A stretch of 34,730 bases of DNA from Spirochaetia bacterium (GTDB lineage: Bacteria > Spirochaetota > Leptospiria > Leptospirales > Leptonemataceae), in assembly GCA_009885105.1 (NCBI GenBank), contig VFLI01000049.1, positions 1 through 34,730 of the forward strand, given 5' to 3'. The notes below the pieces were generated by a model that did no database searches, was not told the origin of the DNA, and worked only from the letters and a program-made list of their open reading frames with translations. This document shows positions 25,656-33,904 of the stretch, in pieces. The stretch's first letter is position 1, and every line of letters begins with the position of its first letter. The position numbers were made by a program, and so were the translations under genes.

Positions 25656-27183
25656 TATAAGAATATTTTTTGCTTCTTTTTTGCGAGGGCACTGGCCTGT
25701 CATTGCTCTGACAGGAATATTTTTTGTTTTTCGTCTGCTCTATCTTGCCTCGCAGCCGTATGCTTTTGGCATCGACGGCTATTACTATGCCGCCCAGGCG
25801 CATTCGTTTCGGTTTCATGGGCGGTTCTTTTCGCCGGAATCATCGCCGGTTCTGTATCTGATGGTGGCCGCCTCTTATGTCTTCAGGGACATAGTTTTCG
25901 CGAACAAAGTGATCATCGCCCTTCTGGGCGCTCTGACCGTGCCCGCATCCTTCGCCCTGGGCCGCAGAATTTCAGGAACCAGGGCCGGCGGTATACTGAG
26001 TGTTTTTGTTCTGAGCTGCAACAGCCAGGTTATGATACTGCATTTTGAATTTGTAAAAAATCTGGGAGGGCTCTGCGCTCTTTTGTATTTTCTGATTCCT
26101 GTGTACGATATTCTGTGTTCGTATCGGCGCGATGCTCGAGTTTTTGTCTATTTACTGATCGGTCTTGCTTTTGCCTTTTCCTGCCACAAACTGACAGGCG
26201 CTGTGGCCCTGATAATCTTTGCCGGCATTGTTATTTTTCTTTTTCGCAGACGAATGGTTTTTCTGTTCGTTCCCCTGATCCTGCTGTCACTCGTTGCTGT
26301 CGTCATAACATGGACCAGTTCCCTGCTGCCGAACCTTCTGCATCGGACCGATTTCTCACGCTTCAACGATTCGTTTACAGCCACGCCGCAGTGGGCCGTG
26401 TACTCGCATCAGATTCTTACGCAACAGCCGATGGTTTTTTTTATAGAAAGTATTGTCATGACCGCAGCGGCGCTTGCGGCCGGGCTCTGGATTTTCCGGC
26501 GCAAACTTCAATCCGGAGCTCTGCCGCAGTCGGCTCCTTTTGTTGTGCTGAGTATTTTGCTTCTGGCAGTATTTCAATTCCCATTCTTAAATTTTTCAGA
26601 TTATGATCTTGCCTACCGCCTTTTTCTTCTGACATTTCTGCCTGGCGGCATCTCCCTGATCTTCTTATTGGACAGAGCACGGCTATGTTCAGGATATTTA
26701 TTTATATATTTAACTATATTCGCCCTGACAATCTATCAGACCTATGCCTTTTATCGTATCGGCGCGGAACGCCGCATCGACTATGCGCTCTATTCCCGCC
26801 TGGAGAATCGTCTGGATGATCGATTTCATCGGGCAGGCATTGCCGACACTGTGCTGTTGATCGCGCACCAGGGTATGGATTATTTTTTCTGCTACAGTTC
26901 AGGATTGGACGCTTTTCATTTTCTTGCGGAAGATCAGCACAGGAGTCGGCCTGTTTACCGGCTGGTTTTTGGAATGGCCCCTGAGGACTGGGCGCTCTAT
27001 GCGTCGCGCAGAAAAATCGAATACCTGGAGGGTTCCTATTCTCTGGTAAAAGAGGCCGACTGGCAGACGTTTATGAAAAACATTCCGACAGCGCGAAGGC
27101 AGATCTATTTAAACTGGCACAATCCGTTCGAGCATCGGCCGGACTTCATGCTCCGCAATTACAGGAAGAGCGCAGCGGAGTGA
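25630..27183 (+). CDS. GT-C type membrane glycosyltransferase (PMT/ArnT-like)
   Basis: This 517-residue protein has about ten membrane helices. An early loop, AFGIDGYYYAAQAHSF (about residues 46-61), carries an Asp next to Tyr/Ala residues; this is the typical first periplasmic loop of GT-C glycosyltransferases that use a polyprenyl-phosphate sugar. The family fits dolichyl/undecaprenyl-phosphate-mannose-type transferases, but acceptor and sugar cannot be told. The C-terminal 120 residues form a soluble domain (EDWALYASRRKIEYLEGSY). It overlaps the vanW-like gene by 26 bases, so the two are probably translated together and may act on the same envelope polymer. Confidence 0.8.
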   Translation: MSIPAINHNIRIFFASFLRGHWPVIALTGIFFVFRLLYLASQPYAFGIDGYYYAAQAHSFRFHGRFFSPESSPVLYLMVAASYVFRDIVFANKVIIALLGALTVPASFALGRRISGTRAGGILSVFVLSCNSQVMILHFEFVKNLGGLCALLYFLIPVYDILCSYRRDARVFVYLLIGLAFAFSCHKLTGAVALIIFAGIVIFLFRRRMVFLFVPLILLSLVAVVITWTSSLLPNLLHRTDFSRFNDSFTATPQWAVYSHQILTQQPMVFFIESIVMTAAALAAGLWIFRRKLQSGALPQSAPFVVLSILLLAVFQFPFLNFSDYDLAYRLFLLTFLPGGISLIFLLDRARLCSGYLFIYLTIFALTIYQTYAFYRIGAERRIDYALYSRLENRLDDRFHRAGIADTVLLIAHQGMDYFFCYSSGLDAFHFLAEDQHRSRPVYRLVFGMAPEDWALYASRRKIEYLEGSYSLVKEADWQTFMKNIPTARRQIYLNWHNPFEHRPDFMLRNYRKSAAE

Positions 27184-27212
27184 GCAAGCGAGCGAACGGA
27201 ACTATTGCTGAG

Positions 27213-28481
27213 TCAGAAAAAACCGCGCCAATTTGCGGGGAGATTGCTTCGGAATCGGGCATACCATCGGCAGAATAAATAGGAGATAAAAACCGTCGCA
27301 CCTGCAATTATGGGAACGGCGAAGGAAGAAACACCCCTGGCGGCCGAAGGATACGCAAGCAGATCGTTCAACCAGAGGCCGTTTTGAAAATACAGAAAAA
27401 TCATCGCCGCGAGATGAAGAATCAGCAGATGAAAGCAGTACGCAAAAAGAGGCACGCTGCCAAAAACAGATAGGACTTCTGAAACGCCGACTGACAGCCT
27501 GCTGAATGCAGACCGATTTTTTTCAACATCCCTTCCCTTCTCAACCAGCCAGTCGATTCCAACAAGAAATAATCCGGCGGCAGAAAGGGACATCAGTGTG
27601 AACACAAGAGATGGCGGATATTTACAGACATTTAAGAAATCAAACATTGTGCGCACCGTATCATTGCGCGGATGCCAGTGATAGTGGTTGCCGAAACCAA
27701 ACACAACAGGGAAAGACAGAACATTCAACACTCCACTGCCTCTGTGCCATTCCAGCCGGTCGAGCATTCGCAGAAGAATAAAACCCGCCATCAAGGAGAT
27801 GGATGCAACAAGAAGCGCTCTCCTGCGCAGCACGGCGCCGGAATAAAGCATCGTCGACGCGCCATAACCCAGAAATAAAATACCGGCCCAGGGCAGAACC
27901 GGATACACGACTCGCAAAGTTATATCCGGACCAACACGAATACTTCCGTACACATGGAGAAGCGTCCACAGAAAAGAGCCGCCCCGTTCCTGCGAAATCC
28001 CATCGGCGAGGTTGTGCGTGGCGATTGTCGCAGCTCCGATTATGAATATCGCCAGAGGCGGAAGATACGACAGCAGAGACAACGCAATCATACTGACGCC
28101 GAGCGCAAAAAATACCTGCAGGGTGAGCGGCTGCCAGTCGGCGCGAAAAGTCCAGAGAAAATGCAGCGCGGTTATTTCCAGAATTATCAGATAGATTCCG
28201 CGCGTGAGAAGCCAGAACGACAGTTGACCGGCCGTGCAATGCCTTCGCTCGCGGCGGAAGTATGCGGAGACTCCGGCCAGAAAAAGAAAAATCGGCGCGG
28301 CGGCGTAGGTGAGCCATCTCAAAAAGAAATCATAGAAATTGGTGAAATCCGGATCCATGGGGTGGAAGGGCAGTATCACAAAAAAAAGACGCGCGTGATC
28401 CACAAACATCAGAACGATGGCCAAACCTCGCAGAGCATCGACGGCAGGCAGACGTTCGCCGACACGAGAATTCTTAAGCAT
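27213..28481 (-). CDS. DUF1624/YeiB-like membrane acyltransferase
   Basis: This protein has 422 residues. The start at 28481 ([15 protein letters not shown]) is preceded by GGAG at good spacing, so the longer frame to 28538 is not used. The start of the domain, [22 protein letters not shown], is the signature of the heparan-alpha-glucosaminide acetyltransferase / DUF1624 family; the Asp-His pair in the first helix is characteristic. About ten membrane helices follow. Members move acyl groups across the membrane to sugars or other acceptors; the acceptor is unknown here. The gene converges on the GT-C gene with 29 bases between, and no terminator is visible in that gap. Confidence 0.82.
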   Translation of the reverse strand: MLKNSRVGERLPAVDALRGLAIVLMFVDHARLFFVILPFHPMDPDFTNFYDFFLRWLTYAAAPIFLFLAGVSAYFRRERRHCTAGQLSFWLLTRGIYLIILEITALHFLWTFRADWQPLTLQVFFALGVSMIALSLLSYLPPLAIFIIGAATIATHNLADGISQERGGSFLWTLLHVYGSIRVGPDITLRVVYPVLPWAGILFLGYGASTMLYSGAVLRRRALLVASISLMAGFILLRMLDRLEWHRGSGVLNVLSFPVVFGFGNHYHWHPRNDTVRTMFDFLNVCKYPPSLVFTLMSLSAAGLFLVGIDWLVEKGRDVEKNRSAFSRLSVGVSEVLSVFGSVPLFAYCFHLLILHLAAMIFLYFQNGLWLNDLLAYPSAARGVSSFAVPIIAGATVFISYLFCRWYARFRSNLPANWRGFF

Positions 28482-28684
28482 CGGCATCTCCACGCATATA
28501 TTCAGAATCATCCGGATCAGCCGGAATGGCTGTTGCAAGTCAACGCTTCGGTGCTGAAGGTCAAACTGGTCACTGCGATTATCGGGATCTCATCCATACA
28601 TCTTCTGAAAACGTTCATCAACTCGGCTCAGTACGATTCCAAAACAATGATCGCATTTCGAACAGGAACCCGGCCGTTGCGGAG

Positions 28685-29461
28685 TCAGGCGCTGCAATCG
28701 CCGGGATCGTCATTGAAAGGACCGGGCAGAAGCTCGATGTTCAGAATGCCATCCGGTCCCAGCTGTCCTGTGTAGCCGCGCGTTGTATCCAGAGTTTCAT
28801 CGCCGAGCTGCACAGCCCGGTCGAGCCGAATGATGATCCGGCCCTGTTGTATCGTGTAATGAAATCCCGTTTCCTTTCTGACCACGCCCTCTGAAACATC
28901 CAGAACGCGAAGAATGCCCGTCCCGTTTGATTTAAACAGAAGACCGCTCACCGGACCGTAGACGCCGGGCGAAGGACCGTACCAGCTGACGCGCGTCAGG
29001 ATCAGGCGAAGATTCACGTCGTTTGAAACCGACAGACCCGTGAGAATCTGGTACCGGAATGTATCATGCACAGAATTGAGGTCTGTGTCTTTCTGCATCG
29101 TGGTCGCGATGCGATTGTCCAGTTCTACGGCTCGAACCAGATGATCGAGGATGACGCCGCGATACGCATTGTGCTGGCAGACCTGTCCCTGGGACCGCAG
29201 GAGCCCCAGGGTGCAGGCAAGATTGTAGTGCGCCATGGAATTTCTTCCGTCAGCTTCGATTGCTTTGTTGAAAAATTCCAGGGCTTCTGGATATTTTTTT
29301 GCCTGATAGAGACGAAAGCCCGCGTTGTTCAGATCGCCGGAAGTCTGGCCGAACAGCGGCGATATGAATACCATCAACAGCAAAACCCTGCCGGCAGCTC
29401 TGGATTGTATTCTCTTCAGCGTTGCCAGGATGATATTCTTTTTGTTTTTAATATTTTGCAT
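28685..29461 (-). CDS. Exported TPR protein
   Basis: This protein has 258 residues. The start at 29461 (MQNIKNKKN) gives a basic n-region, a hydrophobic core ([13 protein letters not shown]) and a likely cleavage before QTSGD; the 36 codons upstream are not signal-like. Two TPR helices follow ([24 protein letters not shown], then [15 protein letters not shown]) with a ligand-free looking loop containing CQHN. The last 110 residues are beta-rich and repeat charged strands ([28 protein letters not shown]). It is likely periplasmic. I cannot assign a partner. A 200-base gap without features separates it from the acyltransferase gene. Confidence 0.85.
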   Translation of the reverse strand: MQNIKNKKNIILATLKRIQSRAAGRVLLLMVFISPLFGQTSGDLNNAGFRLYQAKKYPEALEFFNKAIEADGRNSMAHYNLACTLGLLRSQGQVCQHNAYRGVILDHLVRAVELDNRIATTMQKDTDLNSVHDTFRYQILTGLSVSNDVNLRLILTRVSWYGPSPGVYGPVSGLLFKSNGTGILRVLDVSEGVVRKETGFHYTIQQGRIIIRLDRAVQLGDETLDTTRGYTGQLGPDGILNIELLPGPFNDDPGDCSA

Positions 29462-29570
29462 AAATGTACCAATGCCATCGCAGTCCCGGCGACAGAATCC
29501 GTCAACAGGATAAATCATCGCAAAAGAAACTGCCGGCAAGGACGCAGCGCCGGCCCAGGACCGCCGCAAA

Positions 29571-29759
29571 TCAGAACTGTTGATTCACAACCGGCGGCCG
29601 TACTGGCGTGATAACTTTATTGAACGAAAAATTCGTCGCTCTGTGGCAGACATTGCAGGCCTGCGTGAGTCTATCAAATGCGGCGAGCCGCTCTTTCAGC
29701 TCATCCACTTCGTACAGTCCAGGCTTCTGTCCGGAGAGCTCGACGGAATCGATTCTTCT
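29571..29759 (-). pseudogene. C-terminal remnant of a c-type cytochrome
   Basis: This minus-strand frame has 62 codons and ends with TGA at 29571-29573. It contains a heme c site, ACNVCH, in the context RLTQACNVCHRATNFSFNKV followed by ITPVRPPVVNQQF. A helical stretch (YEVDELKERLAAFD) precedes it. A CxxCH close to the C-terminus is typical of small four-helix (c'-type) or related cytochromes. The frame is closed upstream by TGA at 29760-29762, and no signal peptide or start follows it, so the 5' two thirds of the gene are gone. An ATG at 29763 is in another frame. Confidence 0.7.
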
Positions 29760-29863
29760 TCATGCGTATACTACTGCTTGACATTTATCGCCCATCGAAT
29801 GCTGACTGTCAAATCATTCCGGGCGATTTTCTGAACCGCCAGAATACGGGATGCGGGGACAAT

Positions 29864-30172
29864 ATGCATAACGACGCGAACACACTGGGAGCGTATGCGC
29901 TGCAGGCGGCTGTCCTGATTGTGGGAATCGGTCTGGTACTGGCGGGATTCAAACTGGGCTGGGGCATGCGCGCCTGGCTTTCGGGAATCTTTTTTATCAA
30001 TATATTTGTGCAGACGGCGCTGCTTTCTCTCGCGCAGATCCCCGGTTTCTGGCAGCCGATTCTGAGCAATCCCTGGGTGGGTCTGTTTCAGATTGCCAGC
30101 ATCCTGATTCTGCTTCTGGCCGTGGCAGTTGTGGGTCTGCTCTACAGTCTGGGAATTCTGCACGATCGCTGA
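29864..30172 (+). CDS. Small three-helix membrane protein
   Basis: This protein has 102 residues and three membrane helices (about 11-30, 38-57 and 73-97). The start at 29864 (MHNDANTLGAYALQ) is preceded by GGGGA; earlier in-frame starts read through the cytochrome remnant and have no ribosome site. Both ends are predicted to be polar. I do not recognise a family. Confidence 0.75.
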   Translation: MHNDANTLGAYALQAAVLIVGIGLVLAGFKLGWGMRAWLSGIFFINIFVQTALLSLAQIPGFWQPILSNPWVGLFQIASILILLLAVAVVGLLYSLGILHDR

Positions 30173-30368
30173 GCCGCTCAGAAAACGGGCAAAGAACCGG
30201 CCAGAGCGATTGTTTTTTTTCCTGAAACAGGAAATTCCTTTTCACCGCAGACGACGGACACATTCCGGCTCACGAAGAAAGAAACACGCTGCCCTCTTCC
30301 TGGGCGGAGCTGATGTCGCTCATGAATCCGGGTATTCCGGGACTTCCTCGAGCATTCTTGCGCGGGGA
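30173..30368 (+). other. Non-coding or decayed stretch before the esterase tail
   Basis: The frames here are Arg-rich and unconvincing. A small perfect hairpin (TTTCCTG-AAA-CAGGAAA, 30218-30234) sits just after a run of eight T. The T-run lies on the wrong side for a plus-strand terminator. Probably this is the eroded front of the gene whose tail follows. Confidence 0.35.
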
Positions 30369-30596
30369 CAGTGTGATTATAACAAAACCGGACAGATTCA
30401 AACACCTGCCTCTGTCCGGACATTTGCCCGGAGCCATTCGATTGACATCAGGGACTGCTCGCAATTTGATCGACCTGAATACAGACTCCGGACGGATGCG
30501 CTGCATCCCGGCGCCGCCCGGCACCACGATTATGCAGAGTGCATTCTGCCGGCGCTGCGGGAAGGGCGCACTTCAAATTACAGCGACGAGGAATAA
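30369..30596 (+). pseudogene. Probable C-terminal remnant of an SGNH-type hydrolase
   Basis: The last 75 codons of a frame ending at 30596 read as a plausible protein tail: RTFARSHSIDIRDCSQFDRP, then YRLRTDALHPGAARHHDYAE and CILPALREG. The D-x-x-H-P motif followed by a helix with a further His matches the end of SGNH/GDSL hydrolases, where Asp and His complete the catalytic triad. Upstream in this frame there is no GDS block, no start with a ribosome site and poor composition, so the front is missing. It could instead be a short unknown gene. It ends 5 bases before the next gene. Confidence 0.4.
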
Positions 30597-30601
30597 TCTT
30601 T

Positions 30602-31372
30602 ATGGGCTTCCACTACCAGAGCAAAGTCAAACTTCTCCGCCTGCCTCTTGTCGATATCGCAATCGGTCCTGACGCGGACGGAAGCAGACGAACCGCAATC
30701 GGGATTTTCGCACTGGGGCAGAAATCTATCGGCGTCTTCTCGATCGGTCAATTTTCATTCGGGCTGATCACCGTGTCCCAGTTTGGGATCGGGATACTTT
30801 TCGGACTGGGTCAGTTCATGGGCGGGCTGATCGTCGTCGCCCAGTTTTCTATCGGCCTTGTGATGAGCCTGGGACAGTTTGCGGCGGGTTTCTATTCCAT
30901 CGGCATGATCGCCCTGGGATATGAAGGATTGGCGATGGCGGGCTGGCATTACGTTCCGAATAATTTTCTGAGCGGTGTGCTGCCGTATTTTAAAGTTTTT
31001 TTTATAAATTATGGAATGTATATTCTGTATGCAGTCGGCGGCGCTTTCGGCATTTATATCCTGAAAATTATTTTTGGATTTCTGGCGCATGGACTGTCCG
31101 ACGCCTGGACGCAGGTCGCGGAGAAAGCCGGCCTGCTGAATATGGTCGACGGCCGGGCTAGAATCGTCGGGATAAACGACACGTACGTCACGATCAATAA
31201 AGATCCCGTGTACCTGCTCACTCTGGAGCTTCGCACAAAAGACGGCCAGCCGCATACGGTGAGAAAGAAAACCGTCGTGCCGCGCGCAGTCATGCATCGG
31301 TTCACCCCCGGCGCTGTCATCGACGTTCGGTACGATGAAAACAGGCCTTCCCGGATCAATCTAAAGTTTTAG
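30602..31372 (+). CDS. Membrane protein with Ile-Gly-x-Phe-Ser-x-Gly-Gln-Phe repeats
   Basis: This protein has 256 residues. The ATG at 30602 has GAGGAAT upstream. Residues 32-107 are seven imperfect repeats of about ten residues centred on I-G-x-F-S-x-G-Q-F, very rich in Gly and aliphatic residues. A membrane helix follows (about 137-158). The C-terminal 80 residues form a soluble beta domain (ARIVGINDTYVTINKDPVYL, ending GAVIDVRYDENRPSRINLKF), of a type found at the end of many small membrane proteins. The repeats may pack as a membrane-associated solenoid. No function is known to me. Confidence 0.85.
   Translation: MGFHYQSKVKLLRLPLVDIAIGPDADGSRRTAIGIFALGQKSIGVFSIGQFSFGLITVSQFGIGILFGLGQFMGGLIVVAQFSIGLVMSLGQFAAGFYSIGMIALGYEGLAMAGWHYVPNNFLSGVLPYFKVFFINYGMYILYAVGGAFGIYILKIIFGFLAHGLSDAWTQVAEKAGLLNMVDGRARIVGINDTYVTINKDPVYLLTLELRTKDGQPHTVRKKTVVPRAVMHRFTPGAVIDVRYDENRPSRINLKF
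30695..30922 (+). repeat. Decapeptide repeat region
   Basis: Seven consecutive copies of about ten codons encode units such as IGVFSIGQFS, FGLITVSQFG and IGLVMSLGQFA. The Gly at position 2 and the Gln-Phe near the end are the most conserved positions. One unit carries a two-residue insertion. Confidence 0.7.
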
Positions 31373-31435
31373 CAGTTAAAACTCCACCGGCCGAATTTTG
31401 ATTTACGATTCCCCTGCCCTCTGCAGTCTGTCCGC

Positions 31436-32326
31436 ATGTATTTTCTTCTGCCGCTGGCCGTTATCCCTGTAATTTTTATATTCTATTATGTTTATAAAAA
31501 AGATCATAAGAATCCGGAGCCCTGGAAACTGCTCTGGGTCACCTTCTTTTTCGGCGCTCTTTTCCTTCTTCCCGCGGCTTTCCTTGAAGTCGGACTGACG
31601 GAGGCAACCGGTCTTTCAGAGAAAGGACAGACTGCCTCCGTTTTCGCGTACGCCGTTCTCATTGTCGGTCTCGTGGAAGAGCTCAGCAAATTTCTTGCGA
31701 TTCGCATCTATGTGTACCGCAAGGTGGAGTTTGACGAACTGATCGACGGACTGGTGTACGGCGCGGCTTCCGGCGCGGGCTTTGCCGTTGTGGAAAATAT
31801 TTACTATGTTCTGGAATACGGATTTGCAGTCGGTGTCATGCGGGCGTTTCTGGCGGTTCCGCTGCATATTTTTACGGGAACTCTTCTTGGATACGGTTTG
31901 ATCCAGAGACGCCTGTCCGGCTCTCTGCGATGGTTACTCATTCTCTTCCCGTCGAGCGTGCTGCTCCACGGTCTTTACGATTTCATGCTTTTCACAACCG
32001 ATGAGCAGCACCTCGGAAATATCGGCATTGCGATTCTTTCCGTGATCGGGCTTGTCGTCTTTGCGCGTTATCTTCTGAAGAAGCACGGCACGGAGGAACT
32101 CGCGCAGAATGTGAAGATGCCCGTGTTTGTGAAATTTCTCTACAGGGCGCTGGGCGTTCTCTTCATCCTGTTCGGGCTGTTCATGCTTCTCGGATTTTTT
32201 GCGTCGACTGATTCAAAGGACAGCGCTGTCTTCGTCGCGTCGATTGTGGGAGTGCCTCTCCTGTCCGGCGCGTTTTTGTTCTGGAAATCGCTGAAAAAGG
32301 ATCCAACTCAGCTGCCGGCCGGTTGA
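31436..32326 (+). CDS. PrsW-family intramembrane protease
   Basis: This protein has 296 residues and about eight membrane helices. The family motifs are intact: VEELSKFLAIRI (the EExxK motif, near residue 80), FAVVENIYYVLEYG (E-N-x-x-Y), the His in AVPLHIFTGTLLGYG, and SVLLHGLYDF. PrsW-type enzymes are membrane-embedded proteases; the founding member cleaves an anti-sigma factor in Bacillus. No sigma or anti-sigma gene is in view, so the substrate is unknown. The last two helices (about 230-285) are an addition after the core. The start has no clear ribosome site. It sits 63 bases after the repeat protein and 21 bases before the broken epimerase gene, all on the same strand. Confidence 0.9.
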   Translation: MYFLLPLAVIPVIFIFYYVYKKDHKNPEPWKLLWVTFFFGALFLLPAAFLEVGLTEATGLSEKGQTASVFAYAVLIVGLVEELSKFLAIRIYVYRKVEFDELIDGLVYGAASGAGFAVVENIYYVLEYGFAVGVMRAFLAVPLHIFTGTLLGYGLIQRRLSGSLRWLLILFPSSVLLHGLYDFMLFTTDEQHLGNIGIAILSVIGLVVFARYLLKKHGTEELAQNVKMPVFVKFLYRALGVLFILFGLFMLLGFFASTDSKDSAVFVASIVGVPLLSGAFLFWKSLKKDPTQLPAG

Positions 32327-32347
32327 GCATGGAAGGAAAATACACAT

Positions 32348-32960
32348 ATGAAACTCAGAGCAATCGTCACCGGCGTGACAGGGATGGTGGGCGAAGGAGT
32401 GCTGCACGAATGCCTGCAGCATGCGGATGTGGAAAAGGTCCTCGTGCTGGGAAGAAGGCCGGCCGGAATATCACAAACTCACATACGATCTCACAACGCA
32501 TGCGGCGGAAATTCTTGCGAAACAGAATCCGGACATGGTATTCTGTTACGTTTTCGGATCCGGCACGGACAGCACGGAAAAAGGCCGGATCATGTGGGCC
32601 CGGGTTAAAGGAAAAACAGAGAACCGTCTTTTGCAGCTGCCGTTTAAGAGAGCGTACATGTTTCGTCCTGGATTTATGAATCCGACCAAAGGCCTGAAAA
32701 ACACTCTGAAACTGGTGAAAGCATTTTCCTGGTTGTACCCGGCGGCTCGCGCTCTTTTTCCAGGATTTGTCTGCACGCTGCGCGAAGTGGGAATCGCCAT
32801 GATTCGATGCGCGACAACGGGATATGATAAACCGGTGATTGAAGTGTTGTCCTCCCTCTGTCATCAATACTACGCATTTCCATCCACATACTCCTTGCCT
32901 CCCCCCCTGTTTCGGGGATCGCTACATTTGTCTCATCTGTATATGGATTTGAGAGGATGA
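32348..32960 (+). pseudogene. NAD(P)-binding epimerase-like protein, internal deletion
   Basis: The gene opens properly (AAGGA, then MKLRAIVTGVTGMVGEGVLH), with the GxxGxxG dinucleotide motif and VLVLGRRPAGI. It then jumps to another frame that resumes at PEYHKLTYDLTTHAAEILAK and continues through SGTDSTEKGRIMWARVKGKT and FKRAYMFRPGFMNP. In intact relatives of the NAD-dependent epimerase/dehydratase family about 45 residues containing the DACFFCLG-type strand lie between these parts. They are absent here, and the frame shifts at the junction (about 32460-32470). The similarity fades after GYDKPVIEV (about 32846), so the tail to 32960 may be non-native read-through. The protein cannot fold normally. 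Confidence 0.85.
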
Positions 32961-33152
32961 ATCTATCGCAATCTGTGAATTTTTTAGTTGAATTGGTGAT
33001 TTTTTTACTTTTCAGCAGGAATTTGCGCAGTATTTACTTGTTTTTACTTACTATCTCCCGGGGATTGTGATTGCTTCTTTTGCGACGCGGATCCGTCGCT
33101 CTCCGGCTCGACGCCAGAGCCGCCCTTCCCGATTCATCGAGCCTGCGTCTGA

Positions 33153-33344
33153 TACAGTATTCGGATCCGGCGATGCGCCGAAATCCGACGATTCAAGGGC
33201 CTGGAGTGCCCCTGCGCGATTGTTACCGGGATGGAGAAAGACACACTGCCCGGCGAACTCTACGTGGCCCTGACCCGGTGCACATCCGGCGCGGCGATTC
33301 TGTATCCAGGGCGCTGCGCCGGGCAGTTTCGAAAGAGCGGCTAG
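33153..33344 (+). pseudogene. C-terminal remnant of a UvrD/Rep-type helicase
   Basis: A plus-strand frame open from 33153 to TAG at 33342-33344 contains RFKGLECPCAIVTGME followed by GELYVALTRCTSGAAIL. The K-G-L-E-x-P and L-Y-V-A-L-T-R pair, about 20 residues apart, matches the last helicase motifs of UvrD-type superfamily 1 enzymes (UvrD_C_2). An in-frame stop lies just upstream at 33150-33152, and nothing helicase-like precedes it. The 190 AT-rich bases before it (32961-33150) carry no gene I can recognise. Its stop overlaps the end of the convergent gene by 4 bases. Confidence 0.65.
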
Positions 33345-33781
33345 CGGCGCGCCAGCCACTGAAAGATAAATCCGGCGGCAAAGCCGAGAAGCATGATGAT
33401 AATCAGGATACGAACAAATCTTCGCCTCGATTTTTCTTCAAAGAGTTCCGAGCCGCAGCCAGGACAGGTCCGCGAGCTCATGCCGGCAAAAAGAGAATAA
33501 TTTGTGGACATCTGCCAGACAACCCAGCGGTCGCACTTTGGACATCGAAGCAGTTTATAAACCGCGATCCAGGCGCAGCCAACTGTCAGCAATATGCCGC
33601 CAATAAAGAGAATTGCGCCGGGTCCCGCCGTGAAACTATCGCCCATTGTTTTTTTCAACAGCCCGAGGCCGGCCACGGTGCCTCCAAATCCCACGATGAT
33701 GATCAGTGCCACCGAAATCATGTAAAGGCGCACTCGTCTTCGCATTTCCTGGATGATTTCCGGCGCGCTGATTTGTTTCAT
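33341..33781 (-). CDS. Membrane protein with a zinc ribbon
   Basis: This protein has 146 residues: two membrane helices (about 20-42 and 52-76), a soluble four-cysteine zinc site (LRCPKCDRW, then TCPGCGSELFEE), and a final membrane helix (about 124-142). The start MKQISAPEIIQEMRRR is amphipathic and cytoplasmic by the positive-inside rule, so the zinc site would face the cytoplasm. I do not recognise the family. Confidence 0.8.
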   Translation of the reverse strand: MKQISAPEIIQEMRRRVRLYMISVALIIIVGFGGTVAGLGLLKKTMGDSFTAGPGAILFIGGILLTVGCAWIAVYKLLRCPKCDRWVVWQMSTNYSLFAGMSSRTCPGCGSELFEEKSRRRFVRILIIIMLLGFAAGFIFQWLARR

Positions 33782-33826
33782 AAAAAAACAACCTCATTGG
33801 CTGCGCGGCAAAGTCAAGCCCAATAT

Positions 33827-33883
33827 AACGGCATCAAGGTTCGCCTGACCGACGGACAAATCGGACGCGTGAAAGAGATTGTT
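33827..33883 (+). pseudogene. YwbE-like fragment
   Basis: Nineteen codons read NGIKVRLTDGQIGRVKEIV, which matches the conserved end of YwbE-family proteins (HPHGIKVRL...GRV). Just before it the sequence KSSP, which would precede the histidines, lies in a different frame, so a frameshift or small deletion separates them. There is no room for the 40 residues that normally come first. It is flanked by two minus-strand genes and is a relic. Confidence 0.55.
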
Positions 33884-33904
33884 GGCCGAGGATGGCGAGG
33901 GCTG

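Noticed and set aside
27954..28775. 273-codon plus-strand frame
   Set aside because: It lies antisense to the DUF1624-like gene, which has clear membrane helices and a family signature; the plus frame is Arg/Gln/Lys-rich without structure.
30218..30234. Perfect 7-base hairpin beside a run of eight T
   Set aside because: The T-run precedes the hairpin on the plus strand, so it does not form an intrinsic terminator for the upstream membrane-protein gene.
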